38,882 bases of DNA, from NCBI GenBank assembly GCA_028290825.1, contig JAQGJB010000052.1:1-38882 (forward strand). The letters are read 5' to 3'. The stretch is from Micavibrio sp. (lineage in GTDB: Bacteria; Pseudomonadota; Alphaproteobacteria; Micavibrionales; Micavibrionaceae). The position numbers and the translations under genes were made by a program. Below are positions 8,572 to 17,219 of this stretch, piece by piece. The stretch's first letter is position 1; each line of letters opens with the position of its first letter. Under the pieces are notes generated by a model, which did no database searches, had not been told where the DNA came from, and was given only the letters and a program-made list of their open reading frames with translations.

Positions 8572-11292
8572 TTAACCGTTAAACAGGCTGCCGGTCACAT
8601 TGCCACCAATCTGATGCACGTTACTGTGCAGGGAATGGCCAACCTTTTCCGCCACATCGGATTCCTTGTGCAGCGAGGAGAAGCTCTGCGCATTGCTTCG
8701 CATCCAGCGTAAAATCTTCTGCGGGAACATATCGATCATTTTAAAGCAGCCTGTGCCGATCATATAAAGGACCACCGCGTAAAGGATTGTAAAGATGAGT
8801 TCATCCAGAGGCCCCCGGTCGAAGGAAAGCGCGCCCGGCGTATCCCCCGGCAGGCCGACAGCGCCCTCGGCATCAAAACCGCTCAGGTTGGAGCTGACGA
8901 TATCAAAGATATTATTGAAGGTTTTGGCCACGGCATAAAAGACCGTCGTCGATGCAATCAACCCGAAGACAATCAATATCGGCCTGATGAAAATATCCAG
9001 CAACAGGAAATAGCCGTAAATCGATCCCTGGGTCGGGAAGCCCGGACCGTCATAACGCATATGCGCCAGCGCCCACAAAGGAATGCCGACCATGGCCTCG
9101 AAAATCGTCTTGGCCCAGGCAACGACCGCAAAGAAGAAATAGATGAACGGCATGAATGGAACGACATAGTAAAGGAGGATACCCGCGGCAAGGCCGATAT
9201 AGGCAACGCCGAGTAAAAGTTTTGAGGCCGCCCCCGCCAGCGCGTTCCCCTTCGACTGCTTGCCGAGGATGCTGATCATCCCCGCCGCGGTCCCCGAACC
9301 GAAGGTTATAATCGTGTTGGTCAGAAGGGTTTTACCGAGCCCTGCCAATTGTGCGATCGGGTGAATATCGACGTTGTCGCGTAAATCCCATAACCCTGTC
9401 TTCTTGAATGTGGCGTTGATCCCGTCATAGAGGTCGTTCCCCGTTGCCGGCATGATGATGCGTTCCTGCAGGCCATTGAACATCTGATAGGTCTTGTTCA
9501 TCGCCGTGGCGATCTTCTGATCGTCCGCTCTCTCATAGGTCAGGTTGTTTTTCTTGCCGTCCGCGCCTGCCGGGATGTTCGGGTCAAAGCGGTTTTCACC
9601 GGGAACCATCGGGGTTCCCTTCTGGCGCTCGGTCATGATGCGCTCGGAGATTTCGGGATATTTGATAACCATGGGCAGGTTGACCACCGCTTCGGTGAAC
9701 AACCCGTTCATTTCCGCAATTTTGTTGTACCAGATTCCCGCCCCAGCCCATCCGTATTCCGCAGCCTCATTGGCCCAGAATGTATCCAGAACCGCCCCGG
9801 TCGTGATGTCCGTATAGGCCTGATCGACCAGCTCCTTGACCTTGGCGTCGTAATTATCGACCAGCTGCGCCAGATCGGCATCCGTCGGCAGGGCGTCATC
9901 CGGGTCCTTGCTGTTATTCAGGACCGTGGCGATAACGCGGTTGGCGATGTAGTAGGTGGAATACCCCGTATCGCCAAGGATATTATTGGTGGTGTTATCG
10001 GAATCGTACCACGAAACGCTGACGATATCGCGCAGGTAAGCATAGGTCAGCTCATCCGTCGGAAGCGGCGCGCCGGCATTGATATTGCTGGTCGTAACAA
10101 TGACTTCGCCGCAATAAGGGCGGACATTGCCCTTGTAATCTTTCCAGGCAACCTCATCAAGATCGCCGTAAACAACATCGATATCGCCCGATCCGAACCA
10201 TTGTTGCGCTTCATAAAGCGTTGGATAGGTATTCAGGAATTCATCCAGCCGCATGAAATTATTCGCGCCCACCGGGTATGTCCCTGGCGGACGAACGACA
10301 TAAGCCCTGATGAACAGATCGACATCCGTCGTTCCGCGCTTGTAGCGGTAGTAATCCATATACGCGCTCCAGCAGGTCTGGGCCATGGCCATGAACTGGA
10401 TGAAGTCGTTGGTGGACGGATAATTCGGGCGCGCCACCAGAAGATTGGAAGCACCGAGAAAAGTCTGCTGCCCCGTGAAATCGTTGACGTAGTAATTCCA
10501 GCCATTGGTCCCGAAACCTGAGCCGAATTTTGCGACGTAAAGCACGATCCACTGCCCGGCGTTGAGGCCATATCCCATCGGGATAAGCAGGCCGATAGCG
10601 GCCACAAGGCGAAGCGGCGCCCAGACCCTGTTGAAACGGCGGCCAAAAACCTGCCCGGCTTCGGCTGTTTCAGCCACCAGGGTGAAGACCAGATAGGCAA
10701 AGATAATGGCCGCGACGAACAACAGGCCTTCACTGTAGAAACTCAGCAGGCTTTGCAGGGCAATATGATAGGGAAACGGAAACAGCCCGTCCGACTGGGC
10801 CGCGCCAAGGCACGGCGCATTCAGCGCAACGCAGGAATTAAACAGATCGGGAACGCCGAAAATGCGGTCCAGAATCATGAATGAAATATCGCTCTCCGGG
10901 ATCGGCGACAGGAAATAATCGGCGAAACTTGTCGGTTCGGCGACGGCGGCATGGGCCGCATGAGAGAGCAGCGACAAACCCAGCAAACCAAGCTGCGCCG
11001 CGAACAGGGCGCAGGCCAGAACCACAAGCCCGTAAATAATAATCTGGTCGACATTGCGGTAAGACATGCGCAGATTGGCCAACGCCTGGCCAAGGACGTT
11101 CGCAATGGTAAAACGCTCGATATTGGCGGGATTAAGATAAGGGTGCGTCGGCGGCAGCATCCGCGCATTGGCGAAAATACAGGCTATCCAGTAAGCGACC
11201 GATCCAAACCCTTCCCGAAAGAGATCCTGCGTCCGCGGCAGGACCTGCGGCAGAAGGGCAAATTTCAGAAATTTTGTACCGGGAACACTCAC
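8572..11292 (-). CDS. DotA/TraY-family polytopic membrane protein, paralogue 2 (906 aa)
   Basis: Middle member of the triplet, 42 nt downstream of the 942-aa gene and probably co-transcribed with it. The start is GTG with AAAGG upstream; the N-terminus then aligns with its sisters (LLPQVLPRTQDLF). Hydrophobic segments are near residues 83-112, 188-208 and 226-253, with others towards the C-terminus around LLYYVVPFMPFIYFFF. Family motifs are VFGRRF, VWAPLRLVAAIGLLIP and LNAGQWIVLYVAKFG. The shared cysteines are C154/C161, C307 and C394 (RPYCGE). GWAGAGIWYN is at 514-523, and a DIHPIAQ motif precedes the C-terminal membrane block. The loop between the shared motifs is quite different in sequence from the other two, so this is an old duplication rather than a recent copy. 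Confidence 0.85.
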   Translation of the reverse strand: MSVPGTKFLKFALLPQVLPRTQDLFREGFGSVAYWIACIFANARMLPPTHPYLNPANIERFTIANVLGQALANLRMSYRNVDQIIIYGLVVLACALFAAQLGLLGLSLLSHAAHAAVAEPTSFADYFLSPIPESDISFMILDRIFGVPDLFNSCVALNAPCLGAAQSDGLFPFPYHIALQSLLSFYSEGLLFVAAIIFAYLVFTLVAETAEAGQVFGRRFNRVWAPLRLVAAIGLLIPMGYGLNAGQWIVLYVAKFGSGFGTNGWNYYVNDFTGQQTFLGASNLLVARPNYPSTNDFIQFMAMAQTCWSAYMDYYRYKRGTTDVDLFIRAYVVRPPGTYPVGANNFMRLDEFLNTYPTLYEAQQWFGSGDIDVVYGDLDEVAWKDYKGNVRPYCGEVIVTTSNINAGAPLPTDELTYAYLRDIVSVSWYDSDNTTNNILGDTGYSTYYIANRVIATVLNNSKDPDDALPTDADLAQLVDNYDAKVKELVDQAYTDITTGAVLDTFWANEAAEYGWAGAGIWYNKIAEMNGLFTEAVVNLPMVIKYPEISERIMTERQKGTPMVPGENRFDPNIPAGADGKKNNLTYERADDQKIATAMNKTYQMFNGLQERIIMPATGNDLYDGINATFKKTGLWDLRDNVDIHPIAQLAGLGKTLLTNTIITFGSGTAAGMISILGKQSKGNALAGAASKLLLGVAYIGLAAGILLYYVVPFMPFIYFFFAVVAWAKTIFEAMVGIPLWALAHMRYDGPGFPTQGSIYGYFLLLDIFIRPILIVFGLIASTTVFYAVAKTFNNIFDIVSSNLSGFDAEGAVGLPGDTPGALSFDRGPLDELIFTILYAVVLYMIGTGCFKMIDMFPQKILRWMRSNAQSFSSLHKESDVAEKVGHSLHSNVHQIGGNVTGSLFNG

Positions 11293-11334
11293 AATATTAT
11301 GGCCTTTATCTCGCGATCAGGTCTCTCTCCTGCA

Positions 11335-14163
11335 TTAAGGTTTCTTTGTCGGTGGCGGAGTCGATGGCCTGGAGCCTGCTGTGCCGCCGCTGCCAGGAAG
11401 GTTCCCGGAACCCGTCGAACCCGCGCCGCCCGGAGGTCTGGTAATAAAGGCCCCGGTCGAACCCGGCTGGCTGGCGTTCGTCTGCGCGTTACCGCCTGCC
11501 AGCTTACCGGCAAGGAAGCCTGCGCGGTTCCCGTCCGTCATGATGATATCGCCCATCTGGCGTGTCATCTGGACGGCGCCACCGATCAGGTACCTGTTCA
11601 GTCCTTCTTCAGCTTCGTTATGCTGCTGGAAGGCCTGGGCACCGGCACCCATCCATCGCAGGATGCGTGAGGGAATCTGGTCGATCATCTTGAACGATCC
11701 GGTCGCCATCATGTAAATGACGATCGTGTAAATAATCGTGAAGAAGAAATTATCAATCACGTTGCGCTTGAAGGCCAGCATGTCGGCCGGCGCCGCCGCA
11801 GTGGTGCAGGCGCCACCCCCCGAAGAGAAGCAGGGGTTTTCATCGAAGCCGGTCAGGTTATCGGTGACCAGTTTGAAAATCTCATTCAGCACCTTGGCCA
11901 GCGCCGTAAAGGTGATCAATCCGCCGATCAGGCCGAACACCGTCAGGATCGGGCGGATAAAGATTTCAAAAATCATGAAATAGCCGTCAAGGGCGCTTTC
12001 CCCGGGCAGGCCGTGGCCATCAATGCGCAAATGCCCGAGCGCCCAGAGCGGAACACCCACCATGGCCTCGAAGATGGTCTTGATCCATGCCCCGACCGAG
12101 AAGAAGAAATACATGAAGGGCAGGAACGGCAGAACGTAATACAGCACAAACCCGACAGTCAGGCTGATCGTGGTAATCCCGATCAGGATACTGGCGAAGA
12201 TGGTCGAATATTTGCCGACGCCTGCCGTCTTGGTCCAGGCGCTCAAAAGACCGCCGCCGACCGAGAAGATCGTCGCGGTAAAGAGGTTGCGGATCGTCGC
12301 ATCCATGATCCCCTTGCCAAGGCCGACCAGCTGCGCCAGCGGATGGATATCGGTGTTCTCCCGCATGGTAAACAGACCTTCGGTCCCGAACAGCAGGTTG
12401 ATCGTATCCGTGAAAGCATTGTTCTTCTTGATGTTGTCGCTGTTTTGATAGGTGCTGTCGTCGCCCAGGGATTTCATCGCCTTTTGCATTGCGTTGGCGA
12501 CAAACTCGTCGGCGGCGCTGCCGAACTTGATCTTGTTTTCGTTGGACTGGTTCAGGTTGCCCGAATCGGTCGGGTTAACGTTCTGGTCCGCGCCGTTACG
12601 CGACTCCTTGACCTGGGCCAGGGGTATTGGCTCCAGTGTCGGTGTGGGGACGAAATTGACTGCGCTGAAGAAAACGCCGTTTGCCTCTGCAATCCTGTTG
12701 TACCAGATGCCGGCGCCGCCCCATCCGCGTTCAAGGATTTCCGGCGTGACCGACATGTCGTTTGCGGCAATCATCGCCTCCCGCCCGTTATAGATGGCGT
12801 CATCGACGTTGCTCTGGCCTAAGCCCTGTTCATAGATAACGAATTCGGTAGTAACGCCCGTATCGCAATCAAGCCCGCCCGCGCCGCCAAGAATGGTGCA
12901 GGGATTATCGGCATTGATCTGGTGGGTGATGACTTCCGCGAAATCGTCGGATTCATCATTGCTCCACAGGTAAAGGATCAGGTTAAAGAAAGATTCCTGA
13001 ACCGTGTAAGGCCCGATCAGGGACCCGCTGTCCAGGGGCGTCTGTGTCGGGATCATGATTTCGCCGCAGAACGGCTTGACCGTGCCGTTCTCCGAGCCGA
13101 AGGAATCGTCCTGCTGCCCGAAGCGGATAATCACGTCGCCATTGTTATAAAAATTGAGCGCATCGGCATAGCTCGCGCCCATATCGACCATCTCGAACTT
13201 GGCCGGTTGCTTCACCAGATAAGGCTGGATGTCGCTAACCCCCTTCAGGGCATAAGCCGTGCGGCAGGTATTGACCAGCAGCATGAATTTAAGCATAGGC
13301 CAGATATCAGGATTTTTCGGGCGCGCGTAAAGCGATTCAACATCGGCGCCAAGACCGTTTTGCAGGGTCGAGTTATAAAGCGTCCAGCCATTGGTGGCAA
13401 AACCCGAACCCTCTTTCGCGGCATAGAGAACGATATACTGCGCCGAATTGAGGCCGTGACTGACCGGGATCAGAAGGCCGATGGCGACAACAAGGCGGAT
13501 CGGGACCCAGATATGGCTGAACCGGCGGCCGAACGGCGTGCCGGTCTGCGCGGTTTCAACAACCACGACGAACATATAATAAAGGAAGATAATAACGCCG
13601 ACGACCAGAATACCGACGCTGTAATACTGGAACAGGTTCTGCAGGGCGATATTGAACGGCGTCGGGAAGGCGTTCAGCGGCGGCTGATTACCGCAGGGCA
13701 TCATCTGCGCGACGCAGGAATTGAAAATATCGGGAATGCCGAACACGCGGTCCAGCAATTCAAAGGCGATATCGGTGGTGTTGTACTGGGTCTCGAAAAT
13801 GCTGCCAAACGGCAGGGCATTGGCGTGCTGGACCACCAGGCTGACGCCCAGCGCAAGGAATTGCAGGAAGAAAAGCACGAACCCCAGCATCAGGGTGAAG
13901 AAGATCAGGATCTGGTCCAGATGCTTGCGGTCGAAAACGAGATTGTTTCCCGCCTGCGCGAAGACGTCACGAATGCCGTATTTGCGCATATTCGCCGGGC
14001 TTAAATAGGGATGGTTTGCGGGCAGCAGCCGGGTCGACTGGAAAATGTTCGCAATCATATAGGCGAGCATGCCGGAGCCGCCGCCAAACAGATCCTTCAG
14101 CCGCGGGATTAACCCGGGCATAATGACATAACCAGCCGCTTGTTTTAGTTTAAGTTTTTCCAA
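11335..14163 (-). CDS. DotA/TraY-family polytopic membrane protein, paralogue 1 (942 aa)
   Basis: First gene of the triplet. The start is a TTG; an in-frame stop lies two codons upstream and the residues after the TTG (KLKLKQAAGYVIMPGLIP) align with the ATG-started paralogue 3. The first in-frame ATG, at residue 15, would cut into that conserved region. Hydrophobic segments are near residues 84-112, 180-203, 221-248, 652-690, 728-757 and 803-822. The core is PFGRRF, WVPIRLVVAIGLLIP and GLNSAQYIVLYAAKEG. Shared cysteines are C150/C157, C300 and C366; GWGGAGIWYN is at 480-489 and DIHPLAQ at 605-611. Only this copy carries a Gly/Pro/Ser/Thr-rich tail, about residues 889-942. Function beyond membership of the DotA/TraY family is inference. 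Confidence 0.85.
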   Translation of the reverse strand: MEKLKLKQAAGYVIMPGLIPRLKDLFGGGSGMLAYMIANIFQSTRLLPANHPYLSPANMRKYGIRDVFAQAGNNLVFDRKHLDQILIFFTLMLGFVLFFLQFLALGVSLVVQHANALPFGSIFETQYNTTDIAFELLDRVFGIPDIFNSCVAQMMPCGNQPPLNAFPTPFNIALQNLFQYYSVGILVVGVIIFLYYMFVVVVETAQTGTPFGRRFSHIWVPIRLVVAIGLLIPVSHGLNSAQYIVLYAAKEGSGFATNGWTLYNSTLQNGLGADVESLYARPKNPDIWPMLKFMLLVNTCRTAYALKGVSDIQPYLVKQPAKFEMVDMGASYADALNFYNNGDVIIRFGQQDDSFGSENGTVKPFCGEIMIPTQTPLDSGSLIGPYTVQESFFNLILYLWSNDESDDFAEVITHQINADNPCTILGGAGGLDCDTGVTTEFVIYEQGLGQSNVDDAIYNGREAMIAANDMSVTPEILERGWGGAGIWYNRIAEANGVFFSAVNFVPTPTLEPIPLAQVKESRNGADQNVNPTDSGNLNQSNENKIKFGSAADEFVANAMQKAMKSLGDDSTYQNSDNIKKNNAFTDTINLLFGTEGLFTMRENTDIHPLAQLVGLGKGIMDATIRNLFTATIFSVGGGLLSAWTKTAGVGKYSTIFASILIGITTISLTVGFVLYYVLPFLPFMYFFFSVGAWIKTIFEAMVGVPLWALGHLRIDGHGLPGESALDGYFMIFEIFIRPILTVFGLIGGLITFTALAKVLNEIFKLVTDNLTGFDENPCFSSGGGACTTAAAPADMLAFKRNVIDNFFFTIIYTIVIYMMATGSFKMIDQIPSRILRWMGAGAQAFQQHNEAEEGLNRYLIGGAVQMTRQMGDIIMTDGNRAGFLAGKLAGGNAQTNASQPGSTGAFITRPPGGAGSTGSGNLPGSGGTAGSRPSTPPPTKKP

Positions 14164-14450
14164 TTCCTACATCACCCCGACTCTAGGATACCGCTTTATA
14201 TATAAAATTTTATTAAATTTTAGCGTTTCCACATATTACCACGAGTTAGGGTCAGGAACCAGAAAATGCCTGATTTTGTCGCGATAAAGTCGCTATCCGT
14301 TTGACATATCGTCAATCATAAGCCTCTTACCGTCACTTTTCAATCCGCGAATGAATTTACAGCCCGATAGATTTAGCCTGAGCCGGGATATTTTAAGATA
14401 TTTTTCAATAATCGGGGTTTGGCAAGCGGGCAAAAGTCTTACATAAACTG
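14164..14450 (-). other. Intergenic region upstream of the dotA-like triplet (promoter expected)
   Basis: Nearly 290 nt of AT-rich sequence without a convincing gene, between the ettA terminator and the first dotA-like start. On the minus strand a TATATA-rich stretch around 14195-14210 is a possible -10 region for the triplet, but no matching -35 stands out. The clearest structure is the TTGAC-N5-GTCAA palindrome listed separately. The length suggests regulated expression. Confidence 0.4.
14301..14315. promoter_or_regulatory. TTGAC-N5-GTCAA palindrome upstream of the dotA-like triplet
   Basis: A perfect 5-bp dyad with a 5-nt spacer, centred about 145 nt before the first dotA-like start. Symmetry, spacing and position fit a dimeric regulator site. 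It differs from the FNR/FixK consensus (TTGAT-N4-ATCAA) in spacing and in one base per half. The regulator is unknown. Confidence 0.35.
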
Positions 14451-14486
14451 ATAAAAAAAAGACCGGCATTTCTACCGGTCTTTTGA
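14451..14486 (-). terminator. Rho-independent terminator after ettA
   Basis: On the minus strand AAAAGACCGG and CCGGTCTTTT form a 10-bp stem around an 8-nt loop, followed by a run of T (seen as eight A on the plus strand, 14453-14460). It immediately follows the ettA stop and isolates ettA from the downstream triplet. Confidence 0.88.
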
Positions 14487-14487
14487 T

Positions 14488-16170
14488 TTAAGCTGATTTT
14501 CTGTTCAGCGGCTTGAATTTCAGCACATGGGGCTGGTCCGCGGCCGTCCCGAGACGGCGATGCAGGTCTTTTTCGTAATCTTCGTAGTTCCCTTCGAAGA
14601 ACACGACCTGGGAATTCCCCTCAAACGCGATGATGTGGGTGGCCAGGCGGTCAAGGAAAGAACGATCGTGGGAGATGACCACGGCGCAGCCGGGGAATCT
14701 TTCAATCGCCTCTTCCAGGGCCGATAATGTTTCGGTGTCGAGATCGTTGGTCGGTTCATCGAGGAGGAGGACGTTCGCCCCCGATTTCAGCATCTTGGCA
14801 AGGTGGACGCGGTTGCGCTCACCACCCGATAGCTGGCCGACCCGTTTTTGCTGGTCCACGCCACGGAAGTTGAACGACGACACATAGGCACGTGACGGCA
14901 TCTCGATCTTGCCGAGCTTGGTGATATCAAGGCCGTCGGAGATTTCTTCCCACACGGTTTTGTCCGGGTCGAGCGAGTCACGGCTCTGGTCGATGTAACC
15001 AAGCTTGACTGTTTCGCCGACTTTAAACGTGCCGGTATCCGGTTTCTCATTCTCGGTGATCATTTTAAAGAGTGTGGTCTTGCCCGCACCGTTCGCACCG
15101 ATCACGCCGACAATGCCGCCAGGCGGCAGTTTGAAGGACAGGTTTTCGATTAGCAGGCGATCACCGAAGGCTTTGCTGATTTCACTGGCTTCAACGACCA
15201 GTGTGCCGAGGCGCGGCGGCGTCGGAATAACGATCTGGGTCGCGCGCACGACCTGCGATTCCGATTCCATCAGCAAATCGTTATAGGCGGCAACACGTGC
15301 CTTGGATTTTTTACGGCGGCCTTCAGGCGTCTGCCTGATCCATTCCAGTTCGCGTTCCAGCGTCTTTTGCAGGTTATCTTCGGCCTTTGCCTCGGATCGC
15401 AGACGTTTGGCCTTCGCATCGAGATAGGCTGAATAATTACCTTCGTAAGGAATCGCAGAGCCGAAATAAAGTTCGAGAATCCAGCCGGTAACATTGTCGA
15501 GGAAGTAACGATCGTGGGTGATCATCACGACAGTGCCCTTGTAATTCTTCAGGAAGTTCTGCAGCCACGCCACCGATTCCGTATCAAGGTGGTTGGTCGG
15601 TTCATCGAGCAGCAGCATGTCCGGTTTTTCCAGCAGCAGGCGGCAGAGCGCAACGCGGCGTTTCTCGCCTCCCGATAATTTGGTCACGCCGGAATCCTTC
15701 GGCGGGCAGCGCAGGGCATCCATCGCCAGTTCCGCCGTGCGCTCCAGCTCCCAGCCGTCACCGGCATCGATCTCGTCCTGCAGGGCGGCCATCTCGGCAC
15801 CCAGCTTGTCGTAGTCCGCATCCGGTTCGGCCATCTCCATGCCGATGGCGTTAAAACGCGTCACTTTCGCCTGCATGACATGCAGGCCTTCCATCACGTT
15901 TTCAAGAACGGTCTTGTTGGGGTCGAGCTGCGGTTCCTGTTGCAGGTAACCGATGCGGACGCCGTCGGCGGAGAATGCCTCGCCTGTGAAATCCTTGTCC
16001 ACGCCCGCCATGATTTTAAGCAGCGTTGATTTACCCGCCCCGTTGGGACCGAGCACACCGATCTTCGCGCCGGGCAGAAAGTGGAGGGTGATATTCTCCA
16101 AAACCTTTTTGCCGTTCGGCCAGGTCTTGGTCATCCCGGACATGTTATAGACGTACTTATAAGCAACCAT
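14488..16170 (-). CDS. ettA: ABC-F translation factor EttA (energy-dependent translational throttle)
   Basis: Soluble ABC-F ATPase that binds the ribosomal E site and gates entry into elongation according to ATP/ADP ratio. The 560-residue protein has two nucleotide-binding domains. The first has GPNGAGKSTLLK, LSGGEKRRVALCRLL and LLLDEPTNHLD; the second has GANGAGKTTLF, LSGGERNRVHLAKML and LLLDEPTNDLD. A charged linker lies between them. There are no membrane segments. Length and the N-terminal YVYNMSGMTKTW match EttA (555 aa in E. coli) rather than Uup or YheS. I chose the ATG at 16170 because AAGGA lies nine bases upstream; an upstream in-frame start would add 18 residues without family similarity. 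It is a single-gene unit closed by a strong terminator. Confidence 0.94.
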   Translation of the reverse strand: MVAYKYVYNMSGMTKTWPNGKKVLENITLHFLPGAKIGVLGPNGAGKSTLLKIMAGVDKDFTGEAFSADGVRIGYLQQEPQLDPNKTVLENVMEGLHVMQAKVTRFNAIGMEMAEPDADYDKLGAEMAALQDEIDAGDGWELERTAELAMDALRCPPKDSGVTKLSGGEKRRVALCRLLLEKPDMLLLDEPTNHLDTESVAWLQNFLKNYKGTVVMITHDRYFLDNVTGWILELYFGSAIPYEGNYSAYLDAKAKRLRSEAKAEDNLQKTLERELEWIRQTPEGRRKKSKARVAAYNDLLMESESQVVRATQIVIPTPPRLGTLVVEASEISKAFGDRLLIENLSFKLPPGGIVGVIGANGAGKTTLFKMITENEKPDTGTFKVGETVKLGYIDQSRDSLDPDKTVWEEISDGLDITKLGKIEMPSRAYVSSFNFRGVDQQKRVGQLSGGERNRVHLAKMLKSGANVLLLDEPTNDLDTETLSALEEAIERFPGCAVVISHDRSFLDRLATHIIAFEGNSQVVFFEGNYEDYEKDLHRRLGTAADQPHVLKFKPLNRKSA

Positions 16171-16271
16171 CTGCGGCGATCCTTCGCATATATTGAAAAA
16201 CTGGGCTGAAAACGCGGCCACCATAGCAACAAACCACTCTAAAAAACAACCTCTATGACCGTTTTCCGGGC

Positions 16272-16300
16272 CTGACAGCGACCCTAAATCGCGCTATGAT
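16272..16300 (+). promoter_or_regulatory. Sigma70-type promoter of the barrel-protein gene
   Basis: CTGACA (5/6 to consensus) and TATGAT (5/6) are separated by exactly 17 nt and lie 31 nt before the start codon, followed by a clear AAGGAG. This is the best promoter match seen in the window. Confidence 0.6.
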
Positions 16301-16330
16301 GCCTTATCTTCAGTCCTGAAGGAGTTCTCC

Positions 16331-17128
16331 ATGTCCGCTTTCCTGTCCCGCCTGGCTCTGGCCGCTTTTATTGCGCTTTCCTGTTCTGCTTCCCTGGCCC
16401 ATGCCGAACCTGCCGGCCAATGGCAACTGGGCGCAGAGGGGTTCTACGATAATTACAAGGAACCCGACCCGAATGTGCGCCTCGATAACGATGCCTTATA
16501 TGGTTCGCTCACCGCCGGTTACACCGCCACCGGCCATTCATCCTATAATGCTTTCGATGCCCGCCTGTCACTGGGGCGCAGCGATTACAGCTCGGTCAGC
16601 GGCACTTCCGAAAATGCCGCCCAGGTCGAGGCTGAATTCCGCCTTCGCACCGGTTTCCATTTCGATTATGCGGGCGGGTCGGTCAACCCCTATCTGGGCC
16701 TTGGCGCGCGTCTTTATTACGACCATTCACAAAACATCGTCACCTCGCTCGGCTATGTCGGTTATGACCGCCAGATCGCACAATTCTACATTCCTGTTGG
16801 GATTGACATGGCTTTCCCCGCCGGGGCCTGGACAATCAAGCCGACAATCGAATACGACCAGCTTTTCTACGGCAAGGTAAATTCGAAACTCAGCCAGGCA
16901 GGCGGCAATTATTCCGATATCTCCAACACCCAGCATGATGGCTACGGCCTGCGCGGCTCGATCATGTTCGGGCATGAATGGATGGGATATCAATGGGAAA
17001 TCGGGCCTTTTGCCCGCTACTGGAACATCGACGAATCCAGCATCAACACAGACCGCATCGGCCGCCGCTGGGTCGAACCGGATAACGAACGCCTGCAGGC
17101 CGGTATAGCGGTAAAGGTAGCGTTCTAA
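16331..17128 (+). CDS. Probable outer-membrane beta-barrel protein, function unknown
   Basis: 265 residues, starting at an ATG seven bases after AAGGAG. It has a textbook signal peptide cut near residue 25 (AHA-EP). The mature part alternates polar and aromatic residues in short strands rich in Tyr, Gly and Asp, such as ARLYYDHSQN and FARYWNIDE, with turns rich in Asp/Asn/Gly, and ends in Phe (VKVAF), the usual C-terminal outer-membrane barrel signal. I recognise no specific porin family; size suits an 8-12 strand barrel of OmpW or autotransporter-barrel type. It stands alone between divergent ettA and a terminator, with its own promoter. The barrel call is inference from composition and the terminal residue. 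Confidence 0.7.
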   Translation: MSAFLSRLALAAFIALSCSASLAHAEPAGQWQLGAEGFYDNYKEPDPNVRLDNDALYGSLTAGYTATGHSSYNAFDARLSLGRSDYSSVSGTSENAAQVEAEFRLRTGFHFDYAGGSVNPYLGLGARLYYDHSQNIVTSLGYVGYDRQIAQFYIPVGIDMAFPAGAWTIKPTIEYDQLFYGKVNSKLSQAGGNYSDISNTQHDGYGLRGSIMFGHEWMGYQWEIGPFARYWNIDESSINTDRIGRRWVEPDNERLQAGIAVKVAF

Positions 17129-17145
17129 AATCCTGCATTCATAAA

Positions 17146-17190
17146 AAACGGCCCCGGAGAATGCTGCAGCATTCTTGCGGGGCCGTTTCG
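17146..17190. terminator. Bidirectional terminator with extended palindromic stem
   Basis: AAACGGCCCCG pairs with CGGGGCCGTTT. The interior is itself palindromic (AATGCTGCAGCATT), so the hairpin can extend almost fully. It is flanked by A-rich sequence on the left and T-rich sequence on the right, 17 nt after the barrel gene stop and about 30 nt after the stop of the opposing 25-aa peptide gene. It can serve both. Confidence 0.8.
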
Positions 17191-17219
17191 AATTTTGCTC
17201 TAGAGCTTTTTTATTAAGA

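Noticed and set aside
12922-14004. A 360-codon plus-strand frame opposite the first dotA-like gene
   Set aside because: Same reason: charged low-hydrophobicity product caused by codon bias of the true gene on the other strand.
5714-14163. Calling the triplet a complete type IVB secretion or conjugation locus
   Set aside because: No ATPase, outer-membrane core, coupling protein, relaxase or effector gene is present in the window.
14266-14304. A 12-codon plus-strand frame with AGGAA eight bases upstream, before the dotA-like triplet
   Set aside because: Too short to support, no following gene on that strand, and no other evidence of translation.
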